NCBI RefSeq assembly: GCF_900174585.1
Contig: NZ_FWPT01000005.1
Location: forward strand, 310,001-374,000
Length of the DNA stretch: 64,000 bases
Source of the DNA: Parendozoicomonas haliclonae
Lineage (GTDB): Bacteria > Pseudomonadota > Gammaproteobacteria > Pseudomonadales > Endozoicomonadaceae
Direction of reading: 5' to 3'
The first letter of the stretch is position 1, and every line of letters starts with the position of its first letter. Of this stretch, positions 31,649 to 40,414 are shown piece after piece. Both the position numbers and the translations under genes were made by a program. Under the pieces are notes generated by a model that did not search any database, had not been told where the DNA came from, and saw nothing but the letters and a program-made list of their open reading frames with translations.

Positions 31649-32134
31649 ATGTCGGAACTGGCAGGTTTTACCAATAAGAAACTGGTGATGGCGGCAGCTC
31701 AGGTGCGGGTTATGGCTCAGGAAGAGGGGCTGGCCCAACAAAGCTTTCAGGAAGGCGCGCTATCGCATCTTTACAGTGCACTGACCGGTTTATTGGGGGA
31801 AGTGCTGGCGAGCCATCAGCTGGCTGTCGCACCGATATCACCCGAGCAGGCTCAACTACTGTTAAAACAAAATAATGTACATTCAGGGCTGGCAGAAGAA
31901 ATCCTTCACCTAGCCCACGATGGATGGGGGCGGGATATGTTGCGAGCCTACGCAATGCAGCAATCATTCAATACAGCTGCACAGATGTTTCAAGGTGGAG
32001 AGACATTGATTGCTCGCTTTTCTGATGGACATCCTGTCCAGCAAGACACAGTCACTGTTGAAAGTTTAAAGCTTTGGCAGAATGCGATGCAGGAATTAAT
32101 TCAGAATATTCGGGGACAGATGCAGGAGTGGTAA
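31649..32134 (+). CDS. DUF6586-family protein
   Basis: This 161-residue cytoplasmic protein belongs, by recall of sequence and position, to the DUF6586 family found between topA and sulA in pseudomonads; the biological role is unknown. The ATG at 31649 is chosen because GGGGAG lies six to seven bases before it; an in-frame GTG at 31625 sits too close to the topA terminator. The protein is helical and acidic, with an N-terminal NKKLVMAAAQVRVMAQ helix and a C-terminal LKLWQNAMQELIQNIR helix. No membrane segment or metal-binding motif is visible. It converges with sulA, with 28 bases between the ends. Confidence 0.8.
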   Translation: MSELAGFTNKKLVMAAAQVRVMAQEEGLAQQSFQEGALSHLYSALTGLLGEVLASHQLAVAPISPEQAQLLLKQNNVHSGLAEEILHLAHDGWGRDMLRAYAMQQSFNTAAQMFQGGETLIARFSDGHPVQQDTVTVESLKLWQNAMQELIQNIRGQMQEW

Positions 32135-32162
32135 ACGCCCTGTATGCCAGATTGGCACCCCC

Positions 32163-32615
32163 TTACCCCCGACGCTGACGAATAATCACACCAGCGCTAT
32201 CACCAATGCTGGCAGCCTGCTCCAGATCTCCCATCACCATGGCCGGGGACTGGCTTAGCCAGCTGATCACAGTATGGCTGTTACCGGCCGCCAGTACTTT
32301 TCTACTCAGACTGAGGCAGCCTTGCTCATCTTCCGCAGTCAGCAGCAACAGCTTGTTGACCACCACTCCGGTGGTTTTCAGCCAGCGACTGATATCACGG
32401 GCCTGGCCCTGACTGCAGATCAGCGTCAACCAGCGAGGGCTGTGATTGCGGCTGAGCTGGGTCAGCATCGGGGCAATCAGGGCTGCCATGCTGAACCCTA
32501 AAGAGGGGAGGATCACTTCACTAATACGATCCTCAAGGGCTGCGCTTGCGGGTGCAGATTCGGGGGCGGGCTGTGACCAGACCAGATCGAGGTTGCTCTG
32601 CAGCTGAGTATTCAT
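32163..32615 (-). CDS. sulA: SulA-like SOS cell-division inhibitor
   Basis: SulA binds FtsZ and blocks septation during the SOS response. The 150-residue protein has the family's RecA-like core without Walker A: a long N-terminal variable tail, then PMLTQLSRNHSPRWLTLIC near residue 50, and LAAGNSHTVISWLSQSPA near 108, which resembles the FtsZ-contact region of pseudomonad SulA. GAGGAG sits six bases before the ATG at 32615. It follows lexA by 27 bases in the same direction, so it is probably transcribed from the LexA-controlled promoter ahead of lexA; no separate LexA box is seen in the gap. Confidence 0.85.
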   Translation of the reverse strand: MNTQLQSNLDLVWSQPAPESAPASAALEDRISEVILPSLGFSMAALIAPMLTQLSRNHSPRWLTLICSQGQARDISRWLKTTGVVVNKLLLLTAEDEQGCLSLSRKVLAAGNSHTVISWLSQSPAMVMGDLEQAASIGDSAGVIIRQRRG

Positions 32616-32642
32616 AAATCGCTCCTCAGTGGTTCCGGTGTG

Positions 32643-33263
32643 TTAGTGGCGAATCACGCCAACACTCAGGCCTTCAATATCCAGGTGTTCATAGCTCAGA
32701 TCGACTTTGATAGGCGCAAAGTCTTCGTTCTCAGGATGTAGACAGACAATATTGCCTTTGCGTTCAAATCGTTTCACCGTCACTTCATCTTCAATACGGG
32801 CCACCACGATCTGGCCATTATGGATATCTTTGGTCTTGTGAACCGCCAGCAGATCACCATCCATAATCCCGATGTTCTTCATACTCATGCCTTTAACCCG
32901 CAGCAGGTAGTCGGCTTTAGGACGGAAGAAGTCAGCAGGGAGCTGGCAGTGGTTTTCAATATGTTCCTGAGCCAGGATCGGAGCACCGGCAGCGACCTGA
33001 CCAATAATCGGGAGACCGGCTTCATCATTGATTGCTTCACTGGATGTCTGGGCCGCAGGAATACGAATACCACGAGAGGTACCAGGGATAATCTCAATGG
33101 CGCCTTTACGGGCCAGTGCCTTTAAATGATCTTCTGCGGCATTGGCAGAGCGGAAACCAAGCTGCTGAGCAATTTCTGCACGGGTAGGGGGGAAACCGGT
33201 GGCTTCAATATGTTCCCGGATCAGTTCAAGAATCTGGGTTTGGCGTGGTGTCAGCTTAATCAT
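32643..33263 (-). CDS. lexA: LexA repressor
   Basis: The SOS transcriptional repressor, which cleaves itself when stimulated by RecA. The 206-residue protein has the winged-helix DNA-binding domain (residues 1-66, including [24 protein letters not shown]), the cleavage site Ala92-Gly93 in QVAAGAP, and the catalytic dyad Ser127 (GMSMKN) and Lys164 (VTVKRF). Two consensus LexA boxes lie immediately upstream, so it autoregulates. It heads an operon with sulA. The length is standard for the family (about 202). Confidence 0.97.
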   Translation of the reverse strand: MIKLTPRQTQILELIREHIEATGFPPTRAEIAQQLGFRSANAAEDHLKALARKGAIEIIPGTSRGIRIPAAQTSSEAINDEAGLPIIGQVAAGAPILAQEHIENHCQLPADFFRPKADYLLRVKGMSMKNIGIMDGDLLAVHKTKDIHNGQIVVARIEDEVTVKRFERKGNIVCLHPENEDFAPIKVDLSYEHLDIEGLSVGVIRH

Positions 33264-33273
33264 AAGTGATGAT

Positions 33274-33289
33274 CTGTGTTTTTATACAG
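33274..33289. promoter_or_regulatory. LexA box 1 (proximal)
   Basis: CTGT-GTTTTTAT-ACAG is a perfect match to the E. coli-type SOS box CTGT-N8-ACAG, 10 bases before the lexA start codon. Confidence 0.92.
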
Positions 33290-33292
33290 TAA

Positions 33293-33308
33293 CTGTGATT
33301 GTATACAG
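33293..33308. promoter_or_regulatory. LexA box 2 (distal)
   Basis: CTGT-GATTGTAT-ACAG is a second perfect SOS box, offset 19 bases from the first. The paired layout resembles the double operator in front of E. coli lexA. Confidence 0.92.
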
Positions 33309-33378
33309 TATTTTCCACTGTGCAAGTTTCATTTGCTGAAAAACTTGACTTGGAGGGGGATTTATAAAACATTTGTTT

Positions 33379-33392
33379 CAAACGATTGTTTG
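33379..33392. promoter_or_regulatory. PsrA operator in front of psrA
   Basis: CAAAC-GATT-GTTTG is a perfect palindrome matching the described PsrA motif (C/G)AAAC-N2-4-GTTT(G/C). It lies just downstream of a TATAAA element at 33363-33368 and 67 bases before the psrA start, a position suited to autorepression. Confidence 0.75.
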
Positions 33393-33459
33393 TTTCCCTT
33401 CCCTCAGAAAGTACTTTGGAAGCGTTAGGGAAACCACAGAAATAACAGACAGGCAGCCT

Positions 33460-34113
33460 ATGGCACACAACGATACTGTAGAGCGCATTCTTGATGCTGC
33501 TGAGATTTTATTCGCGGAGAAAGGATTTGCAGAGACCTCTCTCCGCTCCATTACCAGTCGAGCCAATGTGAACCTGGCGGCAGTCAATTATCACTTTGGC
33601 TCCAAAAAGGTTCTGATTCAGGCGGTGTTCACTCGTTTTCTTGATCCGTTTGCGGAAGGGCTGTCCAAAACACTGGATGACATTGAAGCTGCCGGTAAAG
33701 AGCCAGAGCTTGAAGCACTGATCGCACTACTGTTTAAGGAAGTCCTCAAGGTTAAGCCTCGCGGCCAGAACGATATCAAAATCTTTATGCGCCTGCTGGC
33801 TATCGCCTATGCCCAGGCTCAGGGACACTTGCGCAAACACCTGCAAAATATCTACGGTACCGTCTTCCGCCGTTATCTGAAGCTGGTCATGGTGGCCGCT
33901 CCGGACCTGCCTCTTTATGAGCTGTACTGGCGCATCAACTTTATGATGGGCTCGGTCATCTTCACGCTCTCCGATTTTGATACACTGGATGCTATCGGAC
34001 AGGCAGAACATCAGCAGAAAGCCAGTATGGAACAGACCATGATGCGTCTGGTACCGTTTCTGGTATCCGGGATGCAGGCTCCACGCCCTGAAGACATGCC
34101 TGAACGTCCTTAA
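33460..34113 (+). CDS. psrA: TetR-family fatty-acid-responsive regulator PsrA
   Basis: PsrA represses beta-oxidation genes and its own gene, and is released by long-chain fatty acyl ligands; in pseudomonads it also activates rpoS. The 217-residue protein has an N-terminal TetR helix-turn-helix (about residues 8-52: AAEILFAEKGFAETSLRSIT then NVNLAAVNYHFGSK) and a helical ligand domain. The ATG at 33460 gives the normal family length; the frame extends upstream to 33373 but would run across the operator. It is divergent from lexA as in Pseudomonas. The motif at 33379-33392 and a second near-copy upstream of fadB support the identification. Confidence 0.9.
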   Translation: MAHNDTVERILDAAEILFAEKGFAETSLRSITSRANVNLAAVNYHFGSKKVLIQAVFTRFLDPFAEGLSKTLDDIEAAGKEPELEALIALLFKEVLKVKPRGQNDIKIFMRLLAIAYAQAQGHLRKHLQNIYGTVFRRYLKLVMVAAPDLPLYELYWRINFMMGSVIFTLSDFDTLDAIGQAEHQQKASMEQTMMRLVPFLVSGMQAPRPEDMPERP

Positions 34114-34139
34114 TATTTACTTGGTTCTGCAGGGAGCAG

Positions 34140-34619
34140 ATGCACGTGGCTATTGCTATCAATATCTCTGCGCAGCAGTTGACTCTTACCACTCCGGAGA
34201 AAACCTGGCACTGGCCGGTTTCTACCGGTGCCAGGGGAGCCGGACAGGAAGAGGGGAGTTGGCAAACCCCATTAGGGCGCCACTTTATCCGCGCCCGTAT
34301 CGGTGAAGGTCTGGATCCTTATGCCGTGTACCGTGCCCGACGTCCTACCGGAGAGTGCTGGACCCCCGAATTGCACGCTTCCCAACTTGGCCGGGACTGG
34401 ATCTTAGGCCGCATTCTCTGGTTATGCGGTGATGAGCCGGGCTTTAACCGCCACGGCAATGTCGATACCCAGCGTCGTTTTATCTATATCCACGGTACGC
34501 CGGACAGTGAACCCATGGGAATACCAGCCTCACACGGCTGCATTCGTATGCGCTGCTCTGACCTTGTGGAACTGTTTCCATTGACCACACCGGGCATGCC
34601 CGTCACTATTCATCTGTAG
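34140..34619 (+). CDS. L,D-transpeptidase (YkuD domain)
   Basis: A 159-residue enzyme with a complete YkuD catalytic signature, His118 in IYIHGTPD and Cys134 in SHGCIRM. It would form 3-3 cross-links in peptidoglycan or attach proteins to it. It has no N-terminal signal peptide or anchor in the visible frame, so export is unexplained; small cytoplasmic-looking YkuD proteins of this type occur in other gammaproteobacteria next to nagZ. GGGAG lies three bases before the ATG at 34140 and nine before an in-frame GTG at 34146, so either could be the start. It sits between psrA and nagZ with short gaps, likely in one transcript. Confidence 0.88.
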   Translation: MHVAIAINISAQQLTLTTPEKTWHWPVSTGARGAGQEEGSWQTPLGRHFIRARIGEGLDPYAVYRARRPTGECWTPELHASQLGRDWILGRILWLCGDEPGFNRHGNVDTQRRFIYIHGTPDSEPMGIPASHGCIRMRCSDLVELFPLTTPGMPVTIHL

Positions 34620-34672
34620 ACAGTTTTCTCTGACATTATTCTGATATAGGTCCTTCGTAGGGAGCATTACGA

Positions 34673-35716
34673 ATGACGGTCCAAAACGGATATTTTCTTG
34701 TGGCCGATATTGCCGGCCACATCCTGAGCACCGAAGAACGCCAGCGTCTCAACCATCCCGCGCTGGCAGGTATCATTCTTTTTACCCGAAACTTTTCCAG
34801 CCGTGAGCAGCTATTGGATCTGATTGCCTCCATACGCGCTGAAAACCCGCAGCTGCTGATCATGGCTGATCAGGAAGGGGGGCGGGTTCAGCGTTTTCGT
34901 GGTGACGGTTTTACCGAAGTCCCTGCCATGGGTCGTTTTGGTCAGCTTTATCAGCGAGACTCTGAGCGTGCCTGCGCTTTAATCCGCGAAACCGGCTGGC
35001 TTCTGGCCTCTGAGCTTTTGGCATCAGGTATTGATCTGGGGCTGGCACCGGTTCTGGACCTGGATCGTGGCATCAGCCGCGTGGTAGGTGACCGTAGTTT
35101 TGGTGTTGAGCCTGAGATCGTCAGCACTCTTGCCAATGCTTATCTGGAAGGTATGCATGAAGCGGGTATGGCCGCTGTCGGCAAGCATTTCCCGGGCCAT
35201 GGTGGTGTCGGCATTGATTCCCATATTGCCCTGCCGGTTGATCGTCGAACCGCAGAGCAGCTGCAGGAAGATATTCAGCCTTTTGCCGCACTTGTTCAGG
35301 CTGGTATTGATGGCGTTATGCCGGGCCATATCTGCTATCCAGCAGTCGACAGCGAAGCAGCAGGCTTCTCATCCCATTGGCAGCAAAAGGTATTACGCCA
35401 ACAGCTTGGTTTTAACGGTGTGATCTTCAGCGATTGCTTGAGTATGGCGGGTGCCAGTATTGGCGGTACAGCTGTTGAAAGGGTTGAGAAGGCCCTGACG
35501 GCCGGTTGTGATCTCACGCTGGTGTGCAATACCCCCGATGATGTTGCCAGCATACTGGAGGCTTTTGATAACGGACGCTTTACCGCTGATCGTAAAGCGA
35601 GTCAGGAACGTATTCATCAACTGTTGAAATGGCGAACGCATACAATCCCAACCTGGCCCGAGCTAATAGGCTCCGAGCGTCGTCAACAACTACTGGCGGC
35701 TTTCTCTGAACTCTGA
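34673..35716 (+). CDS. nagZ: Beta-N-acetylhexosaminidase NagZ
   Basis: A cytoplasmic glycoside hydrolase family 3 enzyme that removes GlcNAc from anhydro-muropeptides in cell-wall recycling. The 347 residues match the family. Visible motifs are ADQEGGRVQR with conserved Glu and Arg, KHFPGHGGVGIDSH with the general acid His and the His-Asp dyad, and IFSDCLSMAGA with the nucleophile Asp. GGGAG is seven bases before the ATG. A hairpin follows the gene. Confidence 0.96.
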   Translation: MTVQNGYFLVADIAGHILSTEERQRLNHPALAGIILFTRNFSSREQLLDLIASIRAENPQLLIMADQEGGRVQRFRGDGFTEVPAMGRFGQLYQRDSERACALIRETGWLLASELLASGIDLGLAPVLDLDRGISRVVGDRSFGVEPEIVSTLANAYLEGMHEAGMAAVGKHFPGHGGVGIDSHIALPVDRRTAEQLQEDIQPFAALVQAGIDGVMPGHICYPAVDSEAAGFSSHWQQKVLRQQLGFNGVIFSDCLSMAGASIGGTAVERVEKALTAGCDLTLVCNTPDDVASILEAFDNGRFTADRKASQERIHQLLKWRTHTIPTWPELIGSERRQQLLAAFSEL

Positions 35717-35725
35717 AGATGAAAT

Positions 35726-35755
35726 GCAGATAGACGGTCATATCTGTCTATCTGC
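35726..35755 (+). terminator. Hairpin after nagZ
   Basis: A perfect ten-base inverted repeat, GCAGATAGAC (35726-35735) and GTCTATCTGC (35746-35755), with a ten-base loop, nine bases after the nagZ stop. No T-run follows, so it may be a terminator or a transcript-stabilising structure. Confidence 0.5.
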
Positions 35756-35924
35756 CACCCTGAATTCTTCACGCGTAAAATTTCCCCAGCCATTCCCTGC
35801 ATTATCAAATCGTTAACTATACTGCTCCCTCGATAACTTCACGTAATGTTCTGCAATGTGTCAGTAAGTTATTGATATATAGCGCTGCGTGATATGTCGT
35901 CCTATCTGCTATGGAGCCCCTCCT

Positions 35925-38492
35925 TTGAGTCCTAACGCATTGGCATCAGACCGGGAGCTGGTCTTGCTGTCGCCACTCTCCGGCCTGATATTACCGCTGA
36001 CTGAAGTTCCCGATCCCGCTTTTGCGCAGCGCATGATGGGTGATGGCATTGCCATTGACCCGACCAGCAACAGGGTGGTTTCTCCCGTAGATGGCACCGT
36101 CAGCCAGCTTTTCCGAACCCATCATGCCCTGACACTGACCACGGCCCACAATAAAAAAATCCTGATTCATATCGGTCTTGATACCGTTGCATTAAAAGGT
36201 GAGGGCTTTAAGCCTCTTGTTGCTGAAGGTGATACGGTCACCGCCGGTCAGCCACTGATCGAATTCGATATGGATTATCTGGCACAGCATGCCCGCAGCC
36301 TGATCACCCCGGTGCTGATCGATCAACCGAAAGGTGCCCAACTTTCAGGGCTGGCACAGGGATTTGTCGAGGGCGGTAAAACACCATTAATGCGACTAGC
36401 CGACAGTGGCAGTACAGGTGCTCAACCCAGTGCTGCTGTTTCCGGCGAACCTGATGCCATAGCCGAGGTCGTAATTCCCAATCCAACCGGTCTACATGCC
36501 CGTCCATCGGCTGTTTTTGTTAAGGAGCGTAGTGGCTTTACCGCTGAAGTCCGTCTGTCCTGCAACGGCATTGATGGCCGTTCCGACAGTGTCACGGAAA
36601 TCATGAAACTCAACACCCGACAGGGTGATGTGCTGACCATTAAAGCCTGGGGTGATGATGCAGAAGCGGCAGTGAAAGCGCTGGTCACTGCTGTACAAAG
36701 TGGGCTCGGTGAGGATGTTTCAAGTTTCAAAGTGGATAGTGCCGGTGTTCATACCCCCATTCCTGAAGAGCAGCCCCTGCTTAGCTATGGCAGCAATGAT
36801 CCGAATCGTCTTTCCGGTGTTAAGGCGGCCCCCGGCCGGGCAGTCGGCAAAATTGTTCATGCCGGAGACCTTGAATTCCATTATCAGGATCACACTGCTG
36901 ACAGTCAGGCTGAGAAGGCCTTGCTGGAGCAAAGCCTGACGCGGGTGCGAAACACTCTCAGTCAGCTGGTTTCATCTCTGCAATCAGAAGATAAGAAGGA
37001 GCAATCCGAAATTTTTGCCGCGCATCTAGTGCTTCTTGATGATCCGGCTATTGCCAGCAATGTCCGGGCGCGTATTGATCAGGGTTTCAGTGCTGGCTTT
37101 GCCTGGGATAAAACCATTGAAGAGGAAGTCGGGGCACTGCGTGGTTTGAATAATCCGATTCTGGCTGGACGCGCTGCGGATATTCAGGATGTTGGTAATC
37201 GCGTACTGGCGGACCTGACCGGTGTTTCGGTAACAGCGGATGCATGGCCGGAGAATGCTATTCCGGTGTATCGCGATGTGACCCCTTCTGACCTTTTGAC
37301 CCTGGACCTTTCCAAAGTAGTAGGACTATGCAGCCTGGAAGGCGGTGCCAGCTCCCATGCCGCCATTATCTCGCGCTCGCTTGATCTTCCTTATCTGGCC
37401 GGTGTCGATAGCCAGATTCACGATCTGGTGAATGGCACGCAGGTCATCATTAATGCTGATAAAGGCTATGTGCAGCTTAATCCAACGGCTGAGGATATTG
37501 AGCGTTGTCAGAACTACAAACAAAAGGCCGAAGCCGAGTATCAGGCGGCACTGCAGATCGCTTCGGAACATGCCGTTACCAGTGATGGTACCGCCATCGA
37601 GGTAGCAGCCAATATCGGCAGCCTGGCCGATGCAAAAAAAGCTGTCGAGCTGGGTGCCGAAGGTGTGGGACTGTTGCGCACCGAGTTCCTCTATCTGGAC
37701 CGTATCACAGCGCCAACGGAAGACGAGCAGACTGAAATTTACACCGATATCCTCCAGGCCATGGGCCCTGATCGCCCGGTGATTATCCGCACCCTGGATG
37801 TCGGAGGGGATAAACCCTTAGCCTATCTGCCGCTGCCAGCCGAGGAGAATCCGTTTCTTGGGGAGCGGGGGATTCGAGTCGGTATTAACCGCCCCAGTAT
37901 TCTGCGCACCCAAATCCGTGCGCTGTTGCGTAGCGCCAAGGCCGGCAAGTTACGAGTTATGCTGCCAATGATCGGCTCACTGGATGAGTTCCGGGCGGTT
38001 AAAAAATTGATGGATGACGAGTCCGCCAATCTGAATACCAGTGTTGAGCTGGGAATCATGATCGAAGTGCCGTCTGCTGCCCTGATGGCTCAGGAGCTGG
38101 CCCGGGAGGCCGCATTCTTCTCCATCGGTACCAATGACCTGACGCAATACACTTTGGCTATGGATCGCGGTCATCCTCGTATGGCCAGCAGGATCGATGG
38201 CCTGCATCCCGCTGTACTGCGTATGATTGCCATGACCTGTAAGGGTGCAGCTGCCGAACAGCGCTGGACTGGTGTTTGCGGTGGCCTTGCCAGTGATCTT
38301 GATGCCATACCACTACTGCTAGGGCTGGGAGTCAACGAACTCTCCGTCAGTGTGCCAACCCTGCCGCTGGTCAAGGCGAAAGTCCGTCAACTGGATATAA
38401 CCCGATGCCGGAAGCTGGCTTCCGAGGCGCTTAATAGGGAAGACGGTGCTCAGGTACGTGCGCTGCTGAAGCAATGGCAAGAACAGGAGTGA
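35925..38492 (+). CDS. PTS multiphosphoryl transfer protein: EIIA(Glc)-HPr-EI fusion
   Basis: A single 855-residue protein carrying all general and soluble PTS steps: PEP to EI to HPr to EIIA. EIIA occupies about residues 1-150, with the active pair His67 and His82 at the EIIA(Glc) spacing. HPr covers about 178-265, with His191 in PTGLHARPS. EI covers about 295-850, with the phospho-His478 in GGASSHAAIIS and the PEP-site motifs TLDVGGDKP and IGTNDLTQYTLAMDRG. The TTG at 35925 is preferred, because GGAG lies eight bases upstream; an in-frame GTG at 35889 has no such site. The layout resembles NagF of Pseudomonas, but the next gene is PtsG-like, pointing to glucose. Confidence 0.93.
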   Translation: MSPNALASDRELVLLSPLSGLILPLTEVPDPAFAQRMMGDGIAIDPTSNRVVSPVDGTVSQLFRTHHALTLTTAHNKKILIHIGLDTVALKGEGFKPLVAEGDTVTAGQPLIEFDMDYLAQHARSLITPVLIDQPKGAQLSGLAQGFVEGGKTPLMRLADSGSTGAQPSAAVSGEPDAIAEVVIPNPTGLHARPSAVFVKERSGFTAEVRLSCNGIDGRSDSVTEIMKLNTRQGDVLTIKAWGDDAEAAVKALVTAVQSGLGEDVSSFKVDSAGVHTPIPEEQPLLSYGSNDPNRLSGVKAAPGRAVGKIVHAGDLEFHYQDHTADSQAEKALLEQSLTRVRNTLSQLVSSLQSEDKKEQSEIFAAHLVLLDDPAIASNVRARIDQGFSAGFAWDKTIEEEVGALRGLNNPILAGRAADIQDVGNRVLADLTGVSVTADAWPENAIPVYRDVTPSDLLTLDLSKVVGLCSLEGGASSHAAIISRSLDLPYLAGVDSQIHDLVNGTQVIINADKGYVQLNPTAEDIERCQNYKQKAEAEYQAALQIASEHAVTSDGTAIEVAANIGSLADAKKAVELGAEGVGLLRTEFLYLDRITAPTEDEQTEIYTDILQAMGPDRPVIIRTLDVGGDKPLAYLPLPAEENPFLGERGIRVGINRPSILRTQIRALLRSAKAGKLRVMLPMIGSLDEFRAVKKLMDDESANLNTSVELGIMIEVPSAALMAQELAREAAFFSIGTNDLTQYTLAMDRGHPRMASRIDGLHPAVLRMIAMTCKGAAAEQRWTGVCGGLASDLDAIPLLLGLGVNELSVSVPTLPLVKAKVRQLDITRCRKLASEALNREDGAQVRALLKQWQEQE

Positions 38493-38500
38493 ACTGATCC

Positions 38501-40297
38501 ATGTCTGTCTTTAACACACTGTTCGCCAATCTGCAGAAGGTTGGTAAGGCATTAATGCTGCCGGTTGCGGTGATGCCTGCGGCCGGTATTTTGCTCGGCA
38601 TCGGTGCAGCCGGCTTTGATGTGATTCCTGATGTCGTCAATATGGTGATGGCTCAGGCCGGTGGTGCGATTTTTGGCAACCTGCCGGTGATTTTCGCGAT
38701 TGGTGTTGCCCTGAGTTTTACTGAAAATGATGGTGTCGCAGCCTTATCAGCCATGGTTGGCTACGCGGTAATGATCGCGGTAATGGGGGTGATTGCCCAG
38801 CATTTGGGCATCGAGACCAAGATGATCTGGGGTATGCCATCGATTGAGACCGGCGTTATGGGCGGGATTATTATTGGTGGTGTCGCCAGTACGCTGTTCA
38901 ATAAATATTACCGCATACAGTTGCCGGAATATCTTGGATTCTTTGCCGGTAAACGTTTCGTGCCCATTGTCACTGCTTTTGCTGCAATCATAGTTGCTGC
39001 CGTGCTGGTTGTGGTTTGGCCTCCTATTGGCAGTGCGATCCAAAGCTTTTCCGGCTGGGCAGCTGAGGGTAACCCAGAAGCGGCCTTTACCCTCTACGGA
39101 GTGGTAGAACGCTCGCTGATTCCCTTCGGCCTGCACCATATCTGGAATGTTCCGTTCTTCTATGAGACTGGCAGCTTTATTGATCCGCAGACGGGTAAAG
39201 AGCTCACTGGTGAGATTGCCCGTTATGTCGCGGGTGACCCAACGGCCGGCAATATGGCCGGTGGTTATCTGTTCAAGATGTTTGGTCTACCTGCCGCTGC
39301 CATTGCGATCTGGCACAGTGCCAAGCCGGAAAACAGAAAGCGCATAGCGTCCATTATGATCTCAGCGGCGCTGACCTCTTTCCTGACCGGGATTACTGAG
39401 CCGATAGAATTTGCCTTTATGTTTGTGGCGCCCATTCTGTATGTGATCCATGCCTTGCTTGCCGGTGTCGCTTACTTCACCTGTATCGCCTTGGGCGTCA
39501 AGCATGGCATGACCTTTTCCCACGGTTTTATTGACTATGTTTTGCTGTATTCACAGTCCACCAACGGTTGGGGGGTTGTGGTGCTGGGTCTGATCTTTGC
39601 TGCGGTTTACTACCTGATCTTCCGGCTGGTTATTCGGGCGATGGATCTCAAGACCCCAGGCCGTGAGGATGAAGAAACTGGTGCAGCCATTTCCGGAGAA
39701 GGGGATGAGATGGCCAGGGAGCTGGTTATTGCCTTTGGTGGCCCATCCAATATCAAAACCCTGGATGCCTGCATTACCCGTCTGAGAATCTCGGTCTATG
39801 ACCCGGCCATCGTTAATGATGCCCGCCTCAAGCAACTTGGGGCCAGTGGTGTTGTCCGTGTTGGTGGTGGTGTTCAGGCAATCTTCGGGCCCAAATCCGA
39901 TAACCTCAAAACTGATATGAATATCTTCCTGCAGAATCCGGCCAATGTGGCAGAGGCCGAAGCGGCAACTCAGGCGGCATCTGTGGCCCATGGAGAACCA
40001 GCTTCTACAGATGCAGCTGCAAGTGATGTGGCGGCAGAGACTCTGGCACTGGATCCCGCACAGCTACAGCGCACTGTTACGGCTTTAGGCGGCCGGGCCA
40101 ATATTCAATCGGCAACAACCTGCGCCATTAGCCGAGTTCGGCTTGAACTGGTCGATGTCACCAAACTCGATAAGGACGCGCTGCAGAAAGAAGATATCGG
40201 GATATCGGTGATCGACGGTAAGAATATTGTGTATATGGTGGTTGGGGAGCGTTCAGCACCGAGCTGGCAATCTTCAATCACTGCACAACTGGCCTGA
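38501..40297 (+). CDS. ptsG: PTS glucose transporter EIICB with an extra C-terminal EIIB-like domain
   Basis: The membrane permease that imports and phosphorylates glucose. EIIC spans residues about 1-385 and is very close to E. coli PtsG ([35 protein letters not shown]). EIIB at about 405-480 has the phospho-Cys424 in LDACITRLR. After a 35-residue Ala/Glu-rich linker, a second EIIB-like domain (about 517-590) contains Cys541 in [12 protein letters not shown]. The protein is thus 598 residues, about 120 longer than E. coli PtsG. It starts eight bases after the EIIA-HPr-EI gene and pairs with it functionally. Glucose specificity is inferred from similarity and from pgi downstream; GlcNAc is the main alternative. 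Confidence 0.92.
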   Translation: MSVFNTLFANLQKVGKALMLPVAVMPAAGILLGIGAAGFDVIPDVVNMVMAQAGGAIFGNLPVIFAIGVALSFTENDGVAALSAMVGYAVMIAVMGVIAQHLGIETKMIWGMPSIETGVMGGIIIGGVASTLFNKYYRIQLPEYLGFFAGKRFVPIVTAFAAIIVAAVLVVVWPPIGSAIQSFSGWAAEGNPEAAFTLYGVVERSLIPFGLHHIWNVPFFYETGSFIDPQTGKELTGEIARYVAGDPTAGNMAGGYLFKMFGLPAAAIAIWHSAKPENRKRIASIMISAALTSFLTGITEPIEFAFMFVAPILYVIHALLAGVAYFTCIALGVKHGMTFSHGFIDYVLLYSQSTNGWGVVVLGLIFAAVYYLIFRLVIRAMDLKTPGREDEETGAAISGEGDEMARELVIAFGGPSNIKTLDACITRLRISVYDPAIVNDARLKQLGASGVVRVGGGVQAIFGPKSDNLKTDMNIFLQNPANVAEAEAATQAASVAHGEPASTDAAASDVAAETLALDPAQLQRTVTALGGRANIQSATTCAISRVRLELVDVTKLDKDALQKEDIGISVIDGKNIVYMVVGERSAPSWQSSITAQLA

Positions 40298-40414
40298 GTC
40301 AATAAACTGTACGGTCGGAATCGCAATGATTTCGGCCTTTCTGTATAAAGTACCGTGAGAGCCGTATAGTACATCCGGCTCGCACTATTTACTCTCGTGA
40401 AACTCGAAGTGATG

